A stretch of DNA of 34,615 nt from Burkholderiales bacterium. GTDB taxonomy: Bacteria > Pseudomonadota > Gammaproteobacteria > Burkholderiales > CAIKXV01. The stretch is taken from contig JACMMK010000197.1 of the NCBI GenBank assembly GCA_014379045.1, forward strand, positions 1-34,615. The letters run 5' to 3'. The notes under the pieces were generated by a model. That model was not told where the DNA came from. It ran no database searches and worked only from the letters and a program-made list of their open reading frames with translations. Below are positions 1-7,642 of the stretch, piece after piece; position 1 is the stretch's first letter; each line of letters begins with the position of its first letter. The position numbers and the translations under genes were made by a program.

Positions 1-950
1 CCGGGCACGTCACCGGTGCCGCCTCGCGGCCGAGCGGTGAAATCGATCACCCACAGAGTGGCGACCAACACGCCTGCGACGGCGAGCGCGCCGGCCGCGA
101 TCGGGGCGCGCCAGCGGGAAGAAGGGGCGACGGTGGCGCTCTGCGCGAACTCACTGTCACGGATCGCGGCGCGCACATGCCGGGTCGACACCGCGTGGGT
201 GGTTTCCGAGAACGCCGCGAGCAAGGTCTTGTCGCCGAGCAGGTTCACGCGCCGCGTGAGCCCCGCCGACGCCCCGGCGATGGCCTTGACCACGCGGGGT
301 CCGAACACGTCGGGGCCGCGATAGCCGGCGGCGCGCATCCGAAAGTTCAGGTACAGGCCGATGTCGATCGCCGACAACGGCGCCAGCGCAAAGCTGTGCG
401 TGATGCGCTCGCGCAGCTGGCGGATGTCGGGTCGGCGCAGCAGCGCATCCAGTTCAGGCTGCCCGAACAACACGATCTGCAGCAGCTTGTGCCGGTCGGT
501 CTCGAGGTTAGACAGCAGGCGGATCTCCTCCAGCGTCGCGACCGGCATGCTCTGCGATTCTTCGACGAACAGCACGACCTGGCTGCCCGACGCGTGGCAG
601 TCGAGCAGGAGCGCGGTGAGTCGCTGCGTTGCTTCGAGCCGCCCCGCATCGGGCCGAAGATCGAGTTCGAGTTCATGCGCGATCGCGTGCACGATCTCGT
701 CGGGAGACACGCTCGGATTGGCAAGGTAGACACTCACGACCTCGGGCGGCAGCCGGGCCTGCAGCATTCTGCACAGCATCGTCTTGCCGCTGCCGACCTC
801 GCCAGTCACCTTGACGATGCCTTCACCCTGGCTGATCGCATACAGCAACGCATCGAGGATCGCGCCGCGATTACCGCCGGTGAAGAAGAAGTCGGTATTG
901 GGCGTGATCCGGAACGGCGCTTCACGCAGCCCGAAGAACTCGTGATACAT
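1..950 (-). CDS. MshM/ExeA (GspA)-type AAA ATPase, 3' end cut by window
   Basis: Only the first 316 codons are in the window; the frame stays open to base 1. The N-terminus (MYHEFFGLREAPF) is the typical opening of ExeA/GspA/MshM ATPases, which drive assembly of secretins or MSHA-type pili at the inner membrane. Visible motifs are a Walker A (GEVGSGKT, residues 50-57), a Walker B (VVLFVDEES, about 125-132) and the family block LLQIVLFGQPELD near residue 160. A single hydrophobic segment at about 283-304 would anchor the protein, with the cut C-terminal part in the periplasm, as in ExeA. The ATG start is 34 bp after the stop of the response regulator on the same strand, so the two are probably co-transcribed. 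Family assignment is firm; whether it serves a type II secretion, MSHA or polysaccharide system cannot be decided here. Confidence 0.85.
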   Translation of the reverse strand, partial: MYHEFFGLREAPFRITPNTDFFFTGGNRGAILDALLYAISQGEGIVKVTGEVGSGKTMLCRMLQARLPPEVVSVYLANPSVSPDEIVHAIAHELELDLRPDAGRLEATQRLTALLLDCHASGSQVVLFVEESQSMPVATLEEIRLLSNLETDRHKLLQIVLFGQPELDALLRRPDIRQLRERITHSFALAPLSAIDIGLYLNFRMRAAGYRGPDVFGPRVVKAIAGASAGLTRRVNLLGDKTLLAAFSETTHAVSTRHVRAAIRDSEFAQSATVAPSSRWRAPIAAGALAVAGVLVATLWVIDFTARPRGGTGDVP

Positions 951-984
951 CAGCGTGCGCGTCCCGTTGCGAAGGTGCTGAGCA

Positions 985-2442
985 TCAGCGGTTTTCCGGC
1001 GCGTCGGTACCGCGCTCCCTGGCCTGCATCCGGCTGTAAAGCGTCGTGCGATGCAGCCCGAGCATGCGCGCCGCTTGCGCGAGGTTACCGTGAGTCAGGA
1101 ACAGGGCAGCTTCGATATAGCTTCGCTCCCAACTGCGTAACAGGCGATCGAGATCGACCGCGCGCACGCTGCCGAGGTGGCGGCGCGCGGCGTCGATCGC
1201 CTGGCGGTCGTCATCACCGTCGGCCGCCGAGGGGTAGAGGGCACCCGGTGCGCTTTCACCCGCGTCTACATCCATCTCCGCCAGCAACTGCGCAGCCGCG
1301 ACGCGCTGCCCCGGATATTTCGTCGACAACCGGATCACGATGTTGCGCAGCTCGCGCACGTTGCCCGGAAAACCGTATTCGAGCCAGAGCCGTTCGCTCT
1401 CGGCGTCGAGTTCGAACGGTGCGCGTGCGGCCGCGCTGGCGTAGTGAGCACTAAAGTGGTCGAGCAGCAGCCGTTTGTCCTGATCCAGATCGCGCAGCGG
1501 CGGCACGGTGATCGCGAACACCGACAGGCGGTGGTACAGGTCGCCACGAAAACGGCCGGCTTTGACCTCCTGGCGCAAGTCGCGATTCGTCGCGGCGATC
1601 ACCCGGGCATTCGAGTGCCGACTCGTCGTTTCGCCGATACGCTGAAACTCGCCGTTTTCGAGCACGCGCAACAGCTTCGACTGCAATTCGAACGGCAGCT
1701 CGCCGATCTCGTCGAGGAACAGGGTCGAATCGGCGGCGTCTTCGAAATAACCTGCGCGCGCGCCGATGGCGCCGGTGAACGCTCCTTTGGCGAAGCCGAA
1801 CAATGTCGGCTCGACCAGCGTGGGTGCGATGGCTGCGCAGTTCAGGGCGACCAGCGGGCGCGTTGCGTGACCGCTCTTGCGGTGCAGCGCGCGTGCGACC
1901 AGCTCCTTGCCGCTACCCGATTCACCTTCGATCAGTACCGGGAATGGGGCCGCCGCATACTGCTCGATCTGCTGGCGCAAGCGCTCGATCGCCGGGCTCG
2001 AACCGACGATTGCGCGCTCCGAACCGTCGACCGGACGCTCGGTCGCGAGCAGGCCGTGCGCGTTCGCGAGCAGTGCCTTCAAGCGGTCGGGCGAACACGG
2101 TTTGGCGACGAAGTCGATCGCCCCGATCGCTCGCGCATGGCGGGCATTCGCCTCGTCGTTCTGCCCCGAGAGCACGATGATCTTCATCTCGGGCGCTGCG
2201 GCGAGCAGTTCACCGATCAACCTGAAGCCTTCGTCGGGACGATGCGGCGACGGTGGCAGCCCGAGGTCGATAAGCGCCAGCCGGGGCGTGCGTTCGATCT
2301 GGCGCAGCAGGCTGTGCACCTGCGCGCGCGATGCGGCGACGAGCACCTCGTAGTCGGCGCTCAGCGTGAAGTCGAGCGTGTCGGTGATCAACGGATCGTC
2401 GTCGACGATCAGCAGATCGGGCTTGTTCGTGGCTTGCGCCAT
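985..2442 (-). CDS. Sigma-54-dependent response regulator, PrsR-like (receiver, AAA+, Fis HTH)
   Basis: 485-residue NtrC-type activator. The receiver domain (about 8-125) has acidic residues D14 and D15, the phospho-acceptor D59 in ALIDLGLPP and K114. The AAA+ domain (about 143-375) has Walker A GESGSGKE (173-180), an intact GAFTGA loop (220-225) for sigma-54 contact and Walker B LFLDE (241-245). A Fis-type helix-turn-helix lies near 455-475 (GNLAQAARMLGLHRTTLYS). The receiver stretch around DLGLPP and DEGF resembles PrsR, the PEP-CTERM-box regulator of exopolysaccharide genes; that subfamily call is from memory of the family. I chose the ATG at 2442 because an upstream in-frame ATG at 2550 would add a 36-residue leader (F/P/R-rich) that no receiver domain has. 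No histidine kinase gene is adjacent. It precedes the ExeA/MshM-type ATPase by 34 bp. Confidence 0.85.
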   Translation of the reverse strand: MAQATNKPDLLIVDDDPLITDTLDFTLSADYEVLVAASRAQVHSLLRQIERTPRLALIDLGLPPSPHRPDEGFRLIGELLAAAPEMKIIVLSGQNDEANARHARAIGAIDFVAKPCSPDRLKALLANAHGLLATERPVDGSERAIVGSSPAIERLRQQIEQYAAAPFPVLIEGESGSGKELVARALHRKSGHATRPLVALNCAAIAPTLVEPTLFGFAKGAFTGAIGARAGYFEDAADSTLFLDEIGELPFELQSKLLRVLENGEFQRIGETTSRHSNARVIAATNRDLRQEVKAGRFRGDLYHRLSVFAITVPPLRDLDQDKRLLLDHFSAHYASAAARAPFELDAESERLWLEYGFPGNVRELRNIVIRLSTKYPGQRVAAAQLLAEMDVDAGESAPGALYPSAADGDDDRQAIDAARRHLGSVRAVDLDRLLRSWERSYIEAALFLTHGNLAQAARMLGLHRTTLYSRMQARERGTDAPENR

Positions 2443-2483
2443 GGCAGCGTAGGGGGGGGCGGATCGGAATCGAAGTGGAAGAA

Positions 2484-2505
2484 GGAACCGGAAAGGAACC
2501 GGAAA
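2484..2505. repeat. Tandem 11-bp repeat in the leader of the response regulator gene
   Basis: GGAACCGGAAA occurs twice in direct succession (2484-2494 and 2495-2505) in a purine-rich stretch 42-63 bp upstream of the regulator start. It lies in the 129-bp gap between the ABC ATPase stop and the regulator start. It may be a simple replication repeat or two adjacent protein sites; nothing in the sequence decides this. Confidence 0.6.
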
Positions 2506-2571
2506 CGTATGCGCAAGAGAAAATGGAAGAGCAAATGGCGAACGCAGCAAACATCCACCGTGGCTATCGTC

Positions 2572-3300
2572 TCACGCGCCTGCCTGCTCTATGCAGCGGA
2601 GAAATGCGGGTTCCAATGCGCTTTCAGCGTAACGCGCGACCAGCGCGTCAGGTGTACCCAGGAAAGCGACCCGCCCACGATGGATCACTGCCAGCCGGTC
2701 GCACAGCATGCCGACGTCGTCGAGCGCATGCGAACTGAAGAGCAGAGTGCGACCTTCACGGCGCAATCCGGCTAGCGCTTCGCGCACCAGCGCGCGCGCG
2801 CGCGGGTCGAGCCCGCTCATCGGCTCGTCGAGCACCGTCAGCACGCGCCCTGCGAGCAGGCAGGCGGCCAGACCGAGTTTCTGCGCCATCCCCTTGCTGT
2901 AGGTTCGCGCCGGGCGCGAGAGAGCCCGGGGATCGAAATCGAGCGCCTGCAATTGTGTTGCGGCAGCCGCTTCATCGAGCACGACGCCGCGCAATGCGCC
3001 GTGATAGCGCAGGTAATCGCCGCCGGTCAGATAGTAGGGGGGCGAGAAACGCTCCGGCAGCCAGGCGAGGTGCGCCCGAGCACGCGCGTCGCTGCTGGGC
3101 GAGCCGCAGACGTTGATCGTCCCCGCGTCGGCGCGAGAATAATCGAGCAGGCAGCGCAGCAGTGTCGTCTTGCCCGCGCCGTTGATGCCGATCAACGCGA
3201 AGCTCTCGCCCAGGTTCACCGAGAAGCTCACGCCGTGCGCGGCAAGCTGCGTGCCGTAGCTTCGCGTGACCTCCGAGAACTCCACCGCCACTGGCTGCAT
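2572..3300 (-). CDS. ABC transporter ATP-binding protein (ABC-2 type), no partner permease nearby
   Basis: 242-residue ABC nucleotide-binding subunit of the ABC-2 export type. It has Walker A GINGAGKTT (38-46), a signature loop in the variant form YSKGMAQ (134-140), Walker B LTVLDEP (154-160) and switch histidine SSH (189-191). Such subunits normally pair with a separate ABC-2 permease to export polysaccharides, lipids or drugs. No permease is encoded on either side: upstream is the divergent mla operon, downstream on the same strand is the response regulator. The start codon is an ATG with no strong ribosome site. It could be a relic whose permease was lost, or could work with a permease encoded elsewhere. 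The substrate is unknown. Confidence 0.8.
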   Translation of the reverse strand: MQPVAVEFSEVTRSYGTQLAAHGVSFSVNLGESFALIGINGAGKTTLLRCLLDYSRADAGTINVCGSPSSDARARAHLAWLPERFSPPYYLTGGDYLRYHGALRGVVLDEAAAATQLQALDFDPRALSRPARTYSKGMAQKLGLAACLLAGRVLTVLDEPMSGLDPRARALVREALAGLRREGRTLLFSSHALDDVGMLCDRLAVIHRGRVAFLGTPDALVARYAESALEPAFLRCIEQAGA

Positions 3301-3323
3301 CGTGTGTCGGACCGTTGCCCGCT

Positions 3324-3351
3324 TTCAACGCGTGGTGTCAGCAGCTAGAAT
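3324..3351 (+). promoter_or_regulatory. Putative sigma-70 promoter of the mla operon
   Basis: A TTCAAC -35 element (3324-3329) and a TAGAAT -10 element (3346-3351) are separated by 16 bp. They lie 25 bp upstream of the mlaF start, in the 76-bp gap between the divergent ABC ATPase gene and mlaF. This rests on pattern matching only. Confidence 0.4.
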
Positions 3352-3376
3352 AGCGCTTTCCACTTCCAGTTCGCGC

Positions 3377-4186
3377 GTGCCTTCGGACTTCGTAGAAATC
3401 TCCGGCCTGCATTTCGGTTACGGTCGCCGAAAAATCCTGAAGGGTCTCGATCTGCGCGTTCCGCGCGGAAAAGTGGTCTCCATCATGGGCGGCAGCGGCT
3501 GCGGTAAGACCACGCTGCTGCGAGTGATCGGCGGCGCGCTGCGCCCGTCGGCAGGTACGCTCATCGTCGATGGCGAGTCGGTCAATGAACTCGACCGCGA
3601 TGGGCTGTACCGTCTGCGCCGCAAGATGGGCATGTTGTTCCAGCTCGGTGCGCTGTTCACCGATCTGTCGGTGTTCGACAACGTCGCGTTTCCGATGCGC
3701 GAACGCACCGATCTGCCCGAGCCGATCGTGCGTGACCTGGTGCTGATGAAGCTGCACGCGGTCGGGCTGCGCGGTGCGTCGAAGCTGATGCCCAACGAAC
3801 TTTCCGGCGGCATGTCGCGGCGCGTTGCCCTGGCGCGCGCGGTCGCCCTCGACCCGCAATTGATCATGTACGACGAGCCGTTCACCGGGCTCGACCCTAT
3901 TTCTCTCGGCGTGATCAGCAATCTGATCCGGACCCTCAACGACGCGCTGGGTGCGACCTCGATCGTGGTTACCCACGACGTGCGCGAATCGATGAAGATC
4001 CTCGATTACTGCTACCTGATGGCTGAAGGGCAGATCGTCGCGCAGGGCACGCCTGCAGAAATGCTCGGGTCCGAGCTGCCCTATGCGCGTCAGTTCTTTC
4101 ATGGCGAGATCGACGGTGCCGTGCCGTTCCACTATCCAGGGACCGACTACGGTGCCGAACTCGGGCTCGCGACACGTGCTCGATAA
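3377..4186 (+). CDS. mlaF: Phospholipid-trafficking ABC ATPase MlaF
   Basis: ATP-hydrolysing subunit of the Mla (MCE) complex that moves phospholipids between the inner membrane and the periplasmic carrier MlaC, keeping the outer membrane asymmetric. It has Walker A GGSGCGKTT (38-46), signature LSGGM (142-146) and Walker B LIMYDEP (162-168), followed by the FTGLDPIS block typical of MlaF. The GTG at 3377 gives 269 residues, the same length as the E. coli protein as I recall it; an upstream ATG at 3266 would add 37 residues unlike the family and overlap the divergent gene. mlaE follows after 13 bp, then mlaD, mlaC and mlaB, which settles the identity. Confidence 0.93.
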   Translation: MPSDFVEISGLHFGYGRRKILKGLDLRVPRGKVVSIMGGSGCGKTTLLRVIGGALRPSAGTLIVDGESVNELDRDGLYRLRRKMGMLFQLGALFTDLSVFDNVAFPMRERTDLPEPIVRDLVLMKLHAVGLRGASKLMPNELSGGMSRRVALARAVALDPQLIMYDEPFTGLDPISLGVISNLIRTLNDALGATSIVVTHDVRESMKILDYCYLMAEGQIVAQGTPAEMLGSELPYARQFFHGEIDGAVPFHYPGTDYGAELGLATRAR

Positions 4187-4199
4187 TAAGTGGTCGGCG

Positions 4200-4970
4200 G
4201 TGAGCGGATTGGGTCGCCAGGCAGTCGAAGCGTTCCTGCGGTTGGGGTATGCGACGCGCGTCCTCGGCTTGACCTTGATGAACTCGAACGTCAGTGCGCG
4301 CAGGCCGCGGCTGGTCGTGCGCGAGGTGTACTTTTCCGGCGTGCTGTCGCTGGTGATCATTCTCGTGTCGGGCCTGTTCGTCGGCATGGTGCTGGGCCTG
4401 CAGGGATACCAGACGCTGAAGGTGTACGGTGCCGAGTCCTCGCTCGGGGTATTGGTCGCGTTCTCGCTTCTGCGTGAACTCGGGCCGGTGATTACCGCGC
4501 TCCTGTTCGCGAGCCGTGCCGGGTCGGCAGTCACCGCCGAGATCGGCTTGATGAAGGCGACCGAGCAGTTGCGTGCGATGGAGATGATGGCGGTCGATCC
4601 GATCGCGCGCGTCGTCGCACCGCGCTTCTGGGCAGGCGTGATCTCGACCCCGCTGCTCACCGCGATGTTCACGGCGATGGGCATCTACGGCGGGTATCTG
4701 GTCGGTGTGATCCTGCTCGGCGTCGACCAGGGCTCGTTCTGGTCGCAGATGCAGAGTGCGGTCGATTTCCGCGAAGACGTCGTCAACGGCCTCCTCAAGA
4801 GCATCGCGTTCGGCATCGCGATTTCGTGGATTGCCGTGTTCGAGGGGTATGATGCGCCGCCTACGGCCGAGGGAGTGTCCGGCGCGACGACACGCACCGT
4901 GGTGACTTCGGCGCTCACTATTCTGTTCCTGGATTACATCCTCACTTCGCTCATGTTCAGGGGGTTCTGA
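4200..4970 (+). CDS. mlaE: Mla complex inner-membrane permease MlaE
   Basis: 256-residue integral membrane subunit with about five hydrophobic segments and the family block LLRELGPVITALLFASRAGSAVTAEIG near the middle (quoted in part: LRELGPVIT, SRAGSA, AEIG). It forms the dimeric membrane core that binds MlaF on the cytoplasmic side and the MlaD hexamer on the periplasmic side. The GTG at 4200 matches the usual short N-terminus (xSxLGR...). Another GTG at 4176 would overlap the mlaF end by 11 bp and is less likely. The stop codon shares one base with the mlaD start, so the two genes are translationally coupled. Confidence 0.93.
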   Translation: MSGLGRQAVEAFLRLGYATRVLGLTLMNSNVSARRPRLVVREVYFSGVLSLVIILVSGLFVGMVLGLQGYQTLKVYGAESSLGVLVAFSLLRELGPVITALLFASRAGSAVTAEIGLMKATEQLRAMEMMAVDPIARVVAPRFWAGVISTPLLTAMFTAMGIYGGYLVGVILLGVDQGSFWSQMQSAVDFREDVVNGLLKSIAFGIAISWIAVFEGYDAPPTAEGVSGATTRTVVTSALTILFLDYILTSLMFRGF

Positions 4971-5443
4971 TGGAACGATCGAGACTCGACGTCTGGGTCG
5001 GCGTGTTCGTGCTCGGCGGCCTGGCGGCGTTGCTGATTCTCGCGCTGAAGGTTGGTAATGCAGGCGATATGCTCGGTCGCGGCGATACGTACACGCTGAC
5101 CGCGCAATTCGAGAACATCGGCGGCCTGAAGCCGAAGGCGGCGGTGCGCAGTGCCGGCGTGGTGGTCGGACGCGTCGCGACGATCGATTACGATCCTGAA
5201 ACGTTCAATGCGATCGTCGTGTTCAAGATCGACCAGCGCTTCTCCCGCTTTCCGGTCGACACGTTCGCCAGTGTGTATACGACAGGCCTGCTCGGCGAGC
5301 AGTACGTTGCTCTGGCCCCCGGCGGCGACGAAAAGCTGCTGGTCGACGGCGCGCGCATCACGAAGACACAAAAAGCGGTCGTGCTCGAGGATCTGATCGG
5401 CCAGTTTCTGACCAGTCGTGCAGGGGAATCCTCGACCCAGTGA
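4970..5443 (+). CDS. mlaD: MCE-domain protein MlaD
   Basis: 157-residue single-pass protein with an N-terminal membrane segment (about 9-26) and one MCE domain (about 39-116). Members form hexameric rings through which phospholipids pass. Family features visible are LDVWVGVFVL at the start, the FENIGGLKPKAAVR turn and GLLGEQYVAL. The start ATG overlaps the mlaE stop by one base. The C-terminal tail after the MCE domain is short. After this gene there is a 213-bp gap where several relatives carry mlaA (vacJ); here it is empty. Confidence 0.93.
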   Translation: MERSRLDVWVGVFVLGGLAALLILALKVGNAGDMLGRGDTYTLTAQFENIGGLKPKAAVRSAGVVVGRVATIDYDPETFNAIVVFKIDQRFSRFPVDTFASVYTTGLLGEQYVALAPGGDEKLLVDGARITKTQKAVVLEDLIGQFLTSRAGESSTQ

Positions 5444-5656
5444 GCGCCGGGCGCGCTCGTTGCGCGCCTGATCGATCGATTCGGCACGACATCCTGTCGC
5501 GCTCTTGAGGCGTATCGATAATCAGGTTCGCGCGGTGTCGCGGTAGGCGATGTCGACGTCGTGTACCTTTTGCGTGCGTGAGCGTTATAGCCACTGCAGC
5601 AAGCTGGGCCAACTCTTGCATGCCCCTCCCGTTCCATACTTCACGATGAGCCTTCG
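5444..5656 (+). other. 213-bp mlaD-mlaC gap with a GC-rich stem-loop
   Basis: A perfect 7-bp inverted repeat, GGCGCGC (5450-5456) and GCGCGCC (5462-5468) with loop TCGTT, begins 6 bp after the mlaD stop. No T run follows, so it is not a classical intrinsic terminator; it may stabilise the upstream transcript or cause partial termination. No reading frame in the gap resembles MlaA or anything else I recognise. Confidence 0.5.
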
Positions 5657-6343
5657 ATGAATTCTCACTCCCCCCGTATCGCAGTTGCGCAGCGAACTTC
5701 GGTCTCCCGGCGCGGATTCACCCTGCTGCTCAGCGGTTTGCTGCTGCCTGGTTCCTATGCGGTCGTGACACCGGTGCGCGCACAGGACATGGCGCCGGAC
5801 CAGCTGGTGCGCGCGACGGTCGACAAAGTGATTGCGATCATCAAGGAAGACAAGGCGATCCAGGCCGGCGACATGCGTCGCATCCTCGAGGTCGCCGAAG
5901 CGAGCGCTGCAATCCACTTCAGTTTTCCGCGGATGACGCGGCTCGCAATGGGCGCCAACTGGAAGCAGGCGAGTGCTGCGCAGCAGGAAGCGCTGGTGCG
6001 CGAGTTCCGTGCGTTGCTGCTTCGTACGTACGCCGTCGCGTTGCGGGAATACCGCAATCAGGTGATCGAGGTCCGTCCGTTGAAGGTTGCCGCGGGCCAG
6101 AGCGAAGTACAGGTGAAGACGGTCGTCAATCAGTCGGGTGCGCAGGCGATCCCGATCGACTACGACATGGAGCGCACGCCGCAGGGGTGGAAGGTCTTTG
6201 ACGTGACGGTCGGTGGGGTGAGCCTGGTGGTGAATTTCCGGTCGAGCTTCGATAGTGAAGTCCGCAAGAACGGCGTCGACGGGCTGATCAAGTCTCTCAG
6301 CGAGCGCAACAGCGGTGCGGCTGCAGGAACCCCGAGGAAGTGA
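5657..6343 (+). CDS. mlaC: Periplasmic phospholipid carrier MlaC
   Basis: 228-residue MlaC (Ttg2D/tolB-like lipid shuttle) that carries phospholipid between MlaD and the outer-membrane lipoprotein MlaA. The MlaC fold runs from about residue 45 to 215 and includes the FPRMTRLAMG block and YDMERTPQGWKVFDVTVGGVS (in part: GWKVFDV). The signal peptide is unusual in having a twin-arginine-like motif, SRRGFTL (17-23), followed by a hydrophobic core and a probable cleavage site after VRA (residue 42). This suggests possible export by Tat rather than Sec. It overlaps mlaB by 4 bp (GTGA). Confidence 0.92.
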   Translation: MNSHSPRIAVAQRTSVSRRGFTLLLSGLLLPGSYAVVTPVRAQDMAPDQLVRATVDKVIAIIKEDKAIQAGDMRRILEVAEASAAIHFSFPRMTRLAMGANWKQASAAQQEALVREFRALLLRTYAVALREYRNQVIEVRPLKVAAGQSEVQVKTVVNQSGAQAIPIDYDMERTPQGWKVFDVTVGGVSLVVNFRSSFDSEVRKNGVDGLIKSLSERNSGAAAGTPRK

Positions 6344-6654
6344 TCGCCGAGGGCGGGCTGACAGGCGCGGACGGACTGTTCCGGGTCGAGGGGGCGTTGA
6401 CGATCGAGCGCGTTCCCGAGGTGCTCGAGGCGAGCGTAACGCGGCTCGCTGCGAGCGCGGAGCGAGAGCTCGTGATCGACCTGGGCGGCCTCGACGATTT
6501 CGATTCTGCGGCACTCGGTGCAATGCTCGAATGGCAACGGCGGGTCGGGGCGACCGGCGGGCACATCACTTTCACCAGGCTTCCGCCGAAACTCGAGACG
6601 CTTGCGCGCCTGTACGGCGTGAGCGATCTGCTGACGACTGCGTCGAGCGCGTGA
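6340..6654 (+). CDS. mlaB: STAS-domain protein MlaB
   Basis: 104-residue single STAS domain that binds MlaF and is needed for assembly or activity of the MlaFEDB complex. The core LVIDLGGLDDFDSAALGAML (20 residues) holds the conserved D55-S56 pair, S56 being at the position that is phosphorylatable in STAS anti-sigma antagonists. The start is a GTG overlapping the mlaC stop (GTGA), so translation is probably coupled; GAGGA lies very close upstream of it. Sequence identity among MlaB proteins is low, so the context carries much of the weight. Confidence 0.85.
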   Translation: MIAEGGLTGADGLFRVEGALTIERVPEVLEASVTRLAASAERELVIDLGGLDDFDSAALGAMLEWQRRVGATGGHITFTRLPPKLETLARLYGVSDLLTTASSA

Positions 6655-6697
6655 CCGACACGCAGGTCGATGTCGAGACGTGCGAGCGTAGAACCCG

Positions 6698-7603
6698 ATG
6701 ACCGCTGCGATCTCAATCGAGCGACTGTGCAAGCGCTACGGCAACTTGATCGCCCTCGACGACGTCGACCTGAACATCGAGCCCGGTGAGTTCTTCGGCC
6801 TGCTGGGACCGAACGGCGCAGGCAAAACCACGCTGATCAGCATCCTCGCCGGGCTCGCTCGGGCGAGCAGCGGACGCGCTTCGGTGATGGGGCACGATGT
6901 CGTCGACGACTATCTGGCGGCACGGCGAGAACTCGGAGTCGTTCCCCAGGAGCTGGTGTTCGATCCCTTCTTCACCGTGCGTGAGACGCTGCGCAACCAG
7001 TCGGGCTATTTCGGGCTGCGCAACAACGATGCGTGGATCGATGAGCTGCTGGTAAGCCTCGATCTGGCGAACAAGGCCGGTACCAACATGCGGGCGTTGT
7101 CGGGCGGCATGAAGCGACGCGTCCTCGTGGCTCAGGCGTTGGTGCACAAGCCCCCTGTCGTGGTGCTCGACGAGCCGACCGCCGGCGTCGATGTCGCGCT
7201 GCGCCAGGGGCTCTGGGAGTTCATCGGTCGGTTGAACCGGGCCGGGCATACGATCGTGCTGACCACGCACTATCTGGAGGAGGCGGAAGCGCTTTGCAAC
7301 CGCATCGCGATGCTGAAACATGGGCGCATCGTCGCGCTCGATACCACCGCAAACCTGCTGCGCGCGGCGCGTCACGCGCACAAGACGGTGCGGCTGCGCC
7401 TCGACTCGTCTACGCTTCCCGCCGCGATCACTGCGCGCGCGTTCACGCGCGAAGGGGACTCGATTTCGATCGCGCTGGACGATTACGGTGATCTCGAGCG
7501 GTTGCTGGCGGATCTGCGGGGCTGCGGCGAGTCGATCCGCGAGCTCGAGATCGTGCAGCCGGACCTGCAGGACGTGTTCCTGCAGGTGATGACCCGGCAC
7601 TGA
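6698..7603 (+). CDS. ABC-2 type ATP-binding protein, YadG-like, permease missing
   Basis: 301-residue ATPase with Walker A GPNGAGKTT (37-45), LSGGM signature (134-138), Walker B VVLDEP (155-160) and a C-terminal extension of about 80 residues after the ATPase core. It lies 43 bp after mlaB. In many betaproteobacteria a YadG-type ATPase and a YadH-type permease follow the mla genes; here the ATPase ends and is followed at once by gene fragments in other orientations. The partner permease is therefore absent, most likely lost in the same rearrangement that left the fragments at 7643-8459. The transported substrate is unknown. Confidence 0.85.
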   Translation: MTAAISIERLCKRYGNLIALDDVDLNIEPGEFFGLLGPNGAGKTTLISILAGLARASSGRASVMGHDVVDDYLAARRELGVVPQELVFDPFFTVRETLRNQSGYFGLRNNDAWIDELLVSLDLANKAGTNMRALSGGMKRRVLVAQALVHKPPVVVLDEPTAGVDVALRQGLWEFIGRLNRAGHTIVLTTHYLEEAEALCNRIAMLKHGRIVALDTTANLLRAARHAHKTVRLRLDSSTLPAAITARAFTREGDSISIALDDYGDLERLLADLRGCGESIRELEIVQPDLQDVFLQVMTRH

Positions 7604-7642
7604 AGGGCCGGGCGAGAGTCGGCGCCAGTGCGTTGCGCGGGT

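Noticed and set aside
177..2775. Long plus-strand open frames (425 and 532 codons) opposite the ATPase and response regulator
   Set aside because: They lie antisense to proteins with full Walker, GAFTGA and receiver motifs, are rich in Arg, Ala, Gln and His as expected of GC-rich shadows, and match no family.
1..3300. PEP-CTERM/exosortase locus
   Set aside because: The regulator resembles PrsR, but the ATPase is closer to MshM/ExeA than to the exosortase-associated ATPase and no exosortase or PEP-CTERM protein is visible.
3338..4684. 448-codon minus-strand frame opposite mlaF and mlaE
   Set aside because: Antisense to two clearly conserved genes, with no recognisable domain.
5444..5656. Possible mlaA remnant in the mlaD-mlaC gap
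   Set aside because: None of the frames shows lipoprotein or MlaA motifs.
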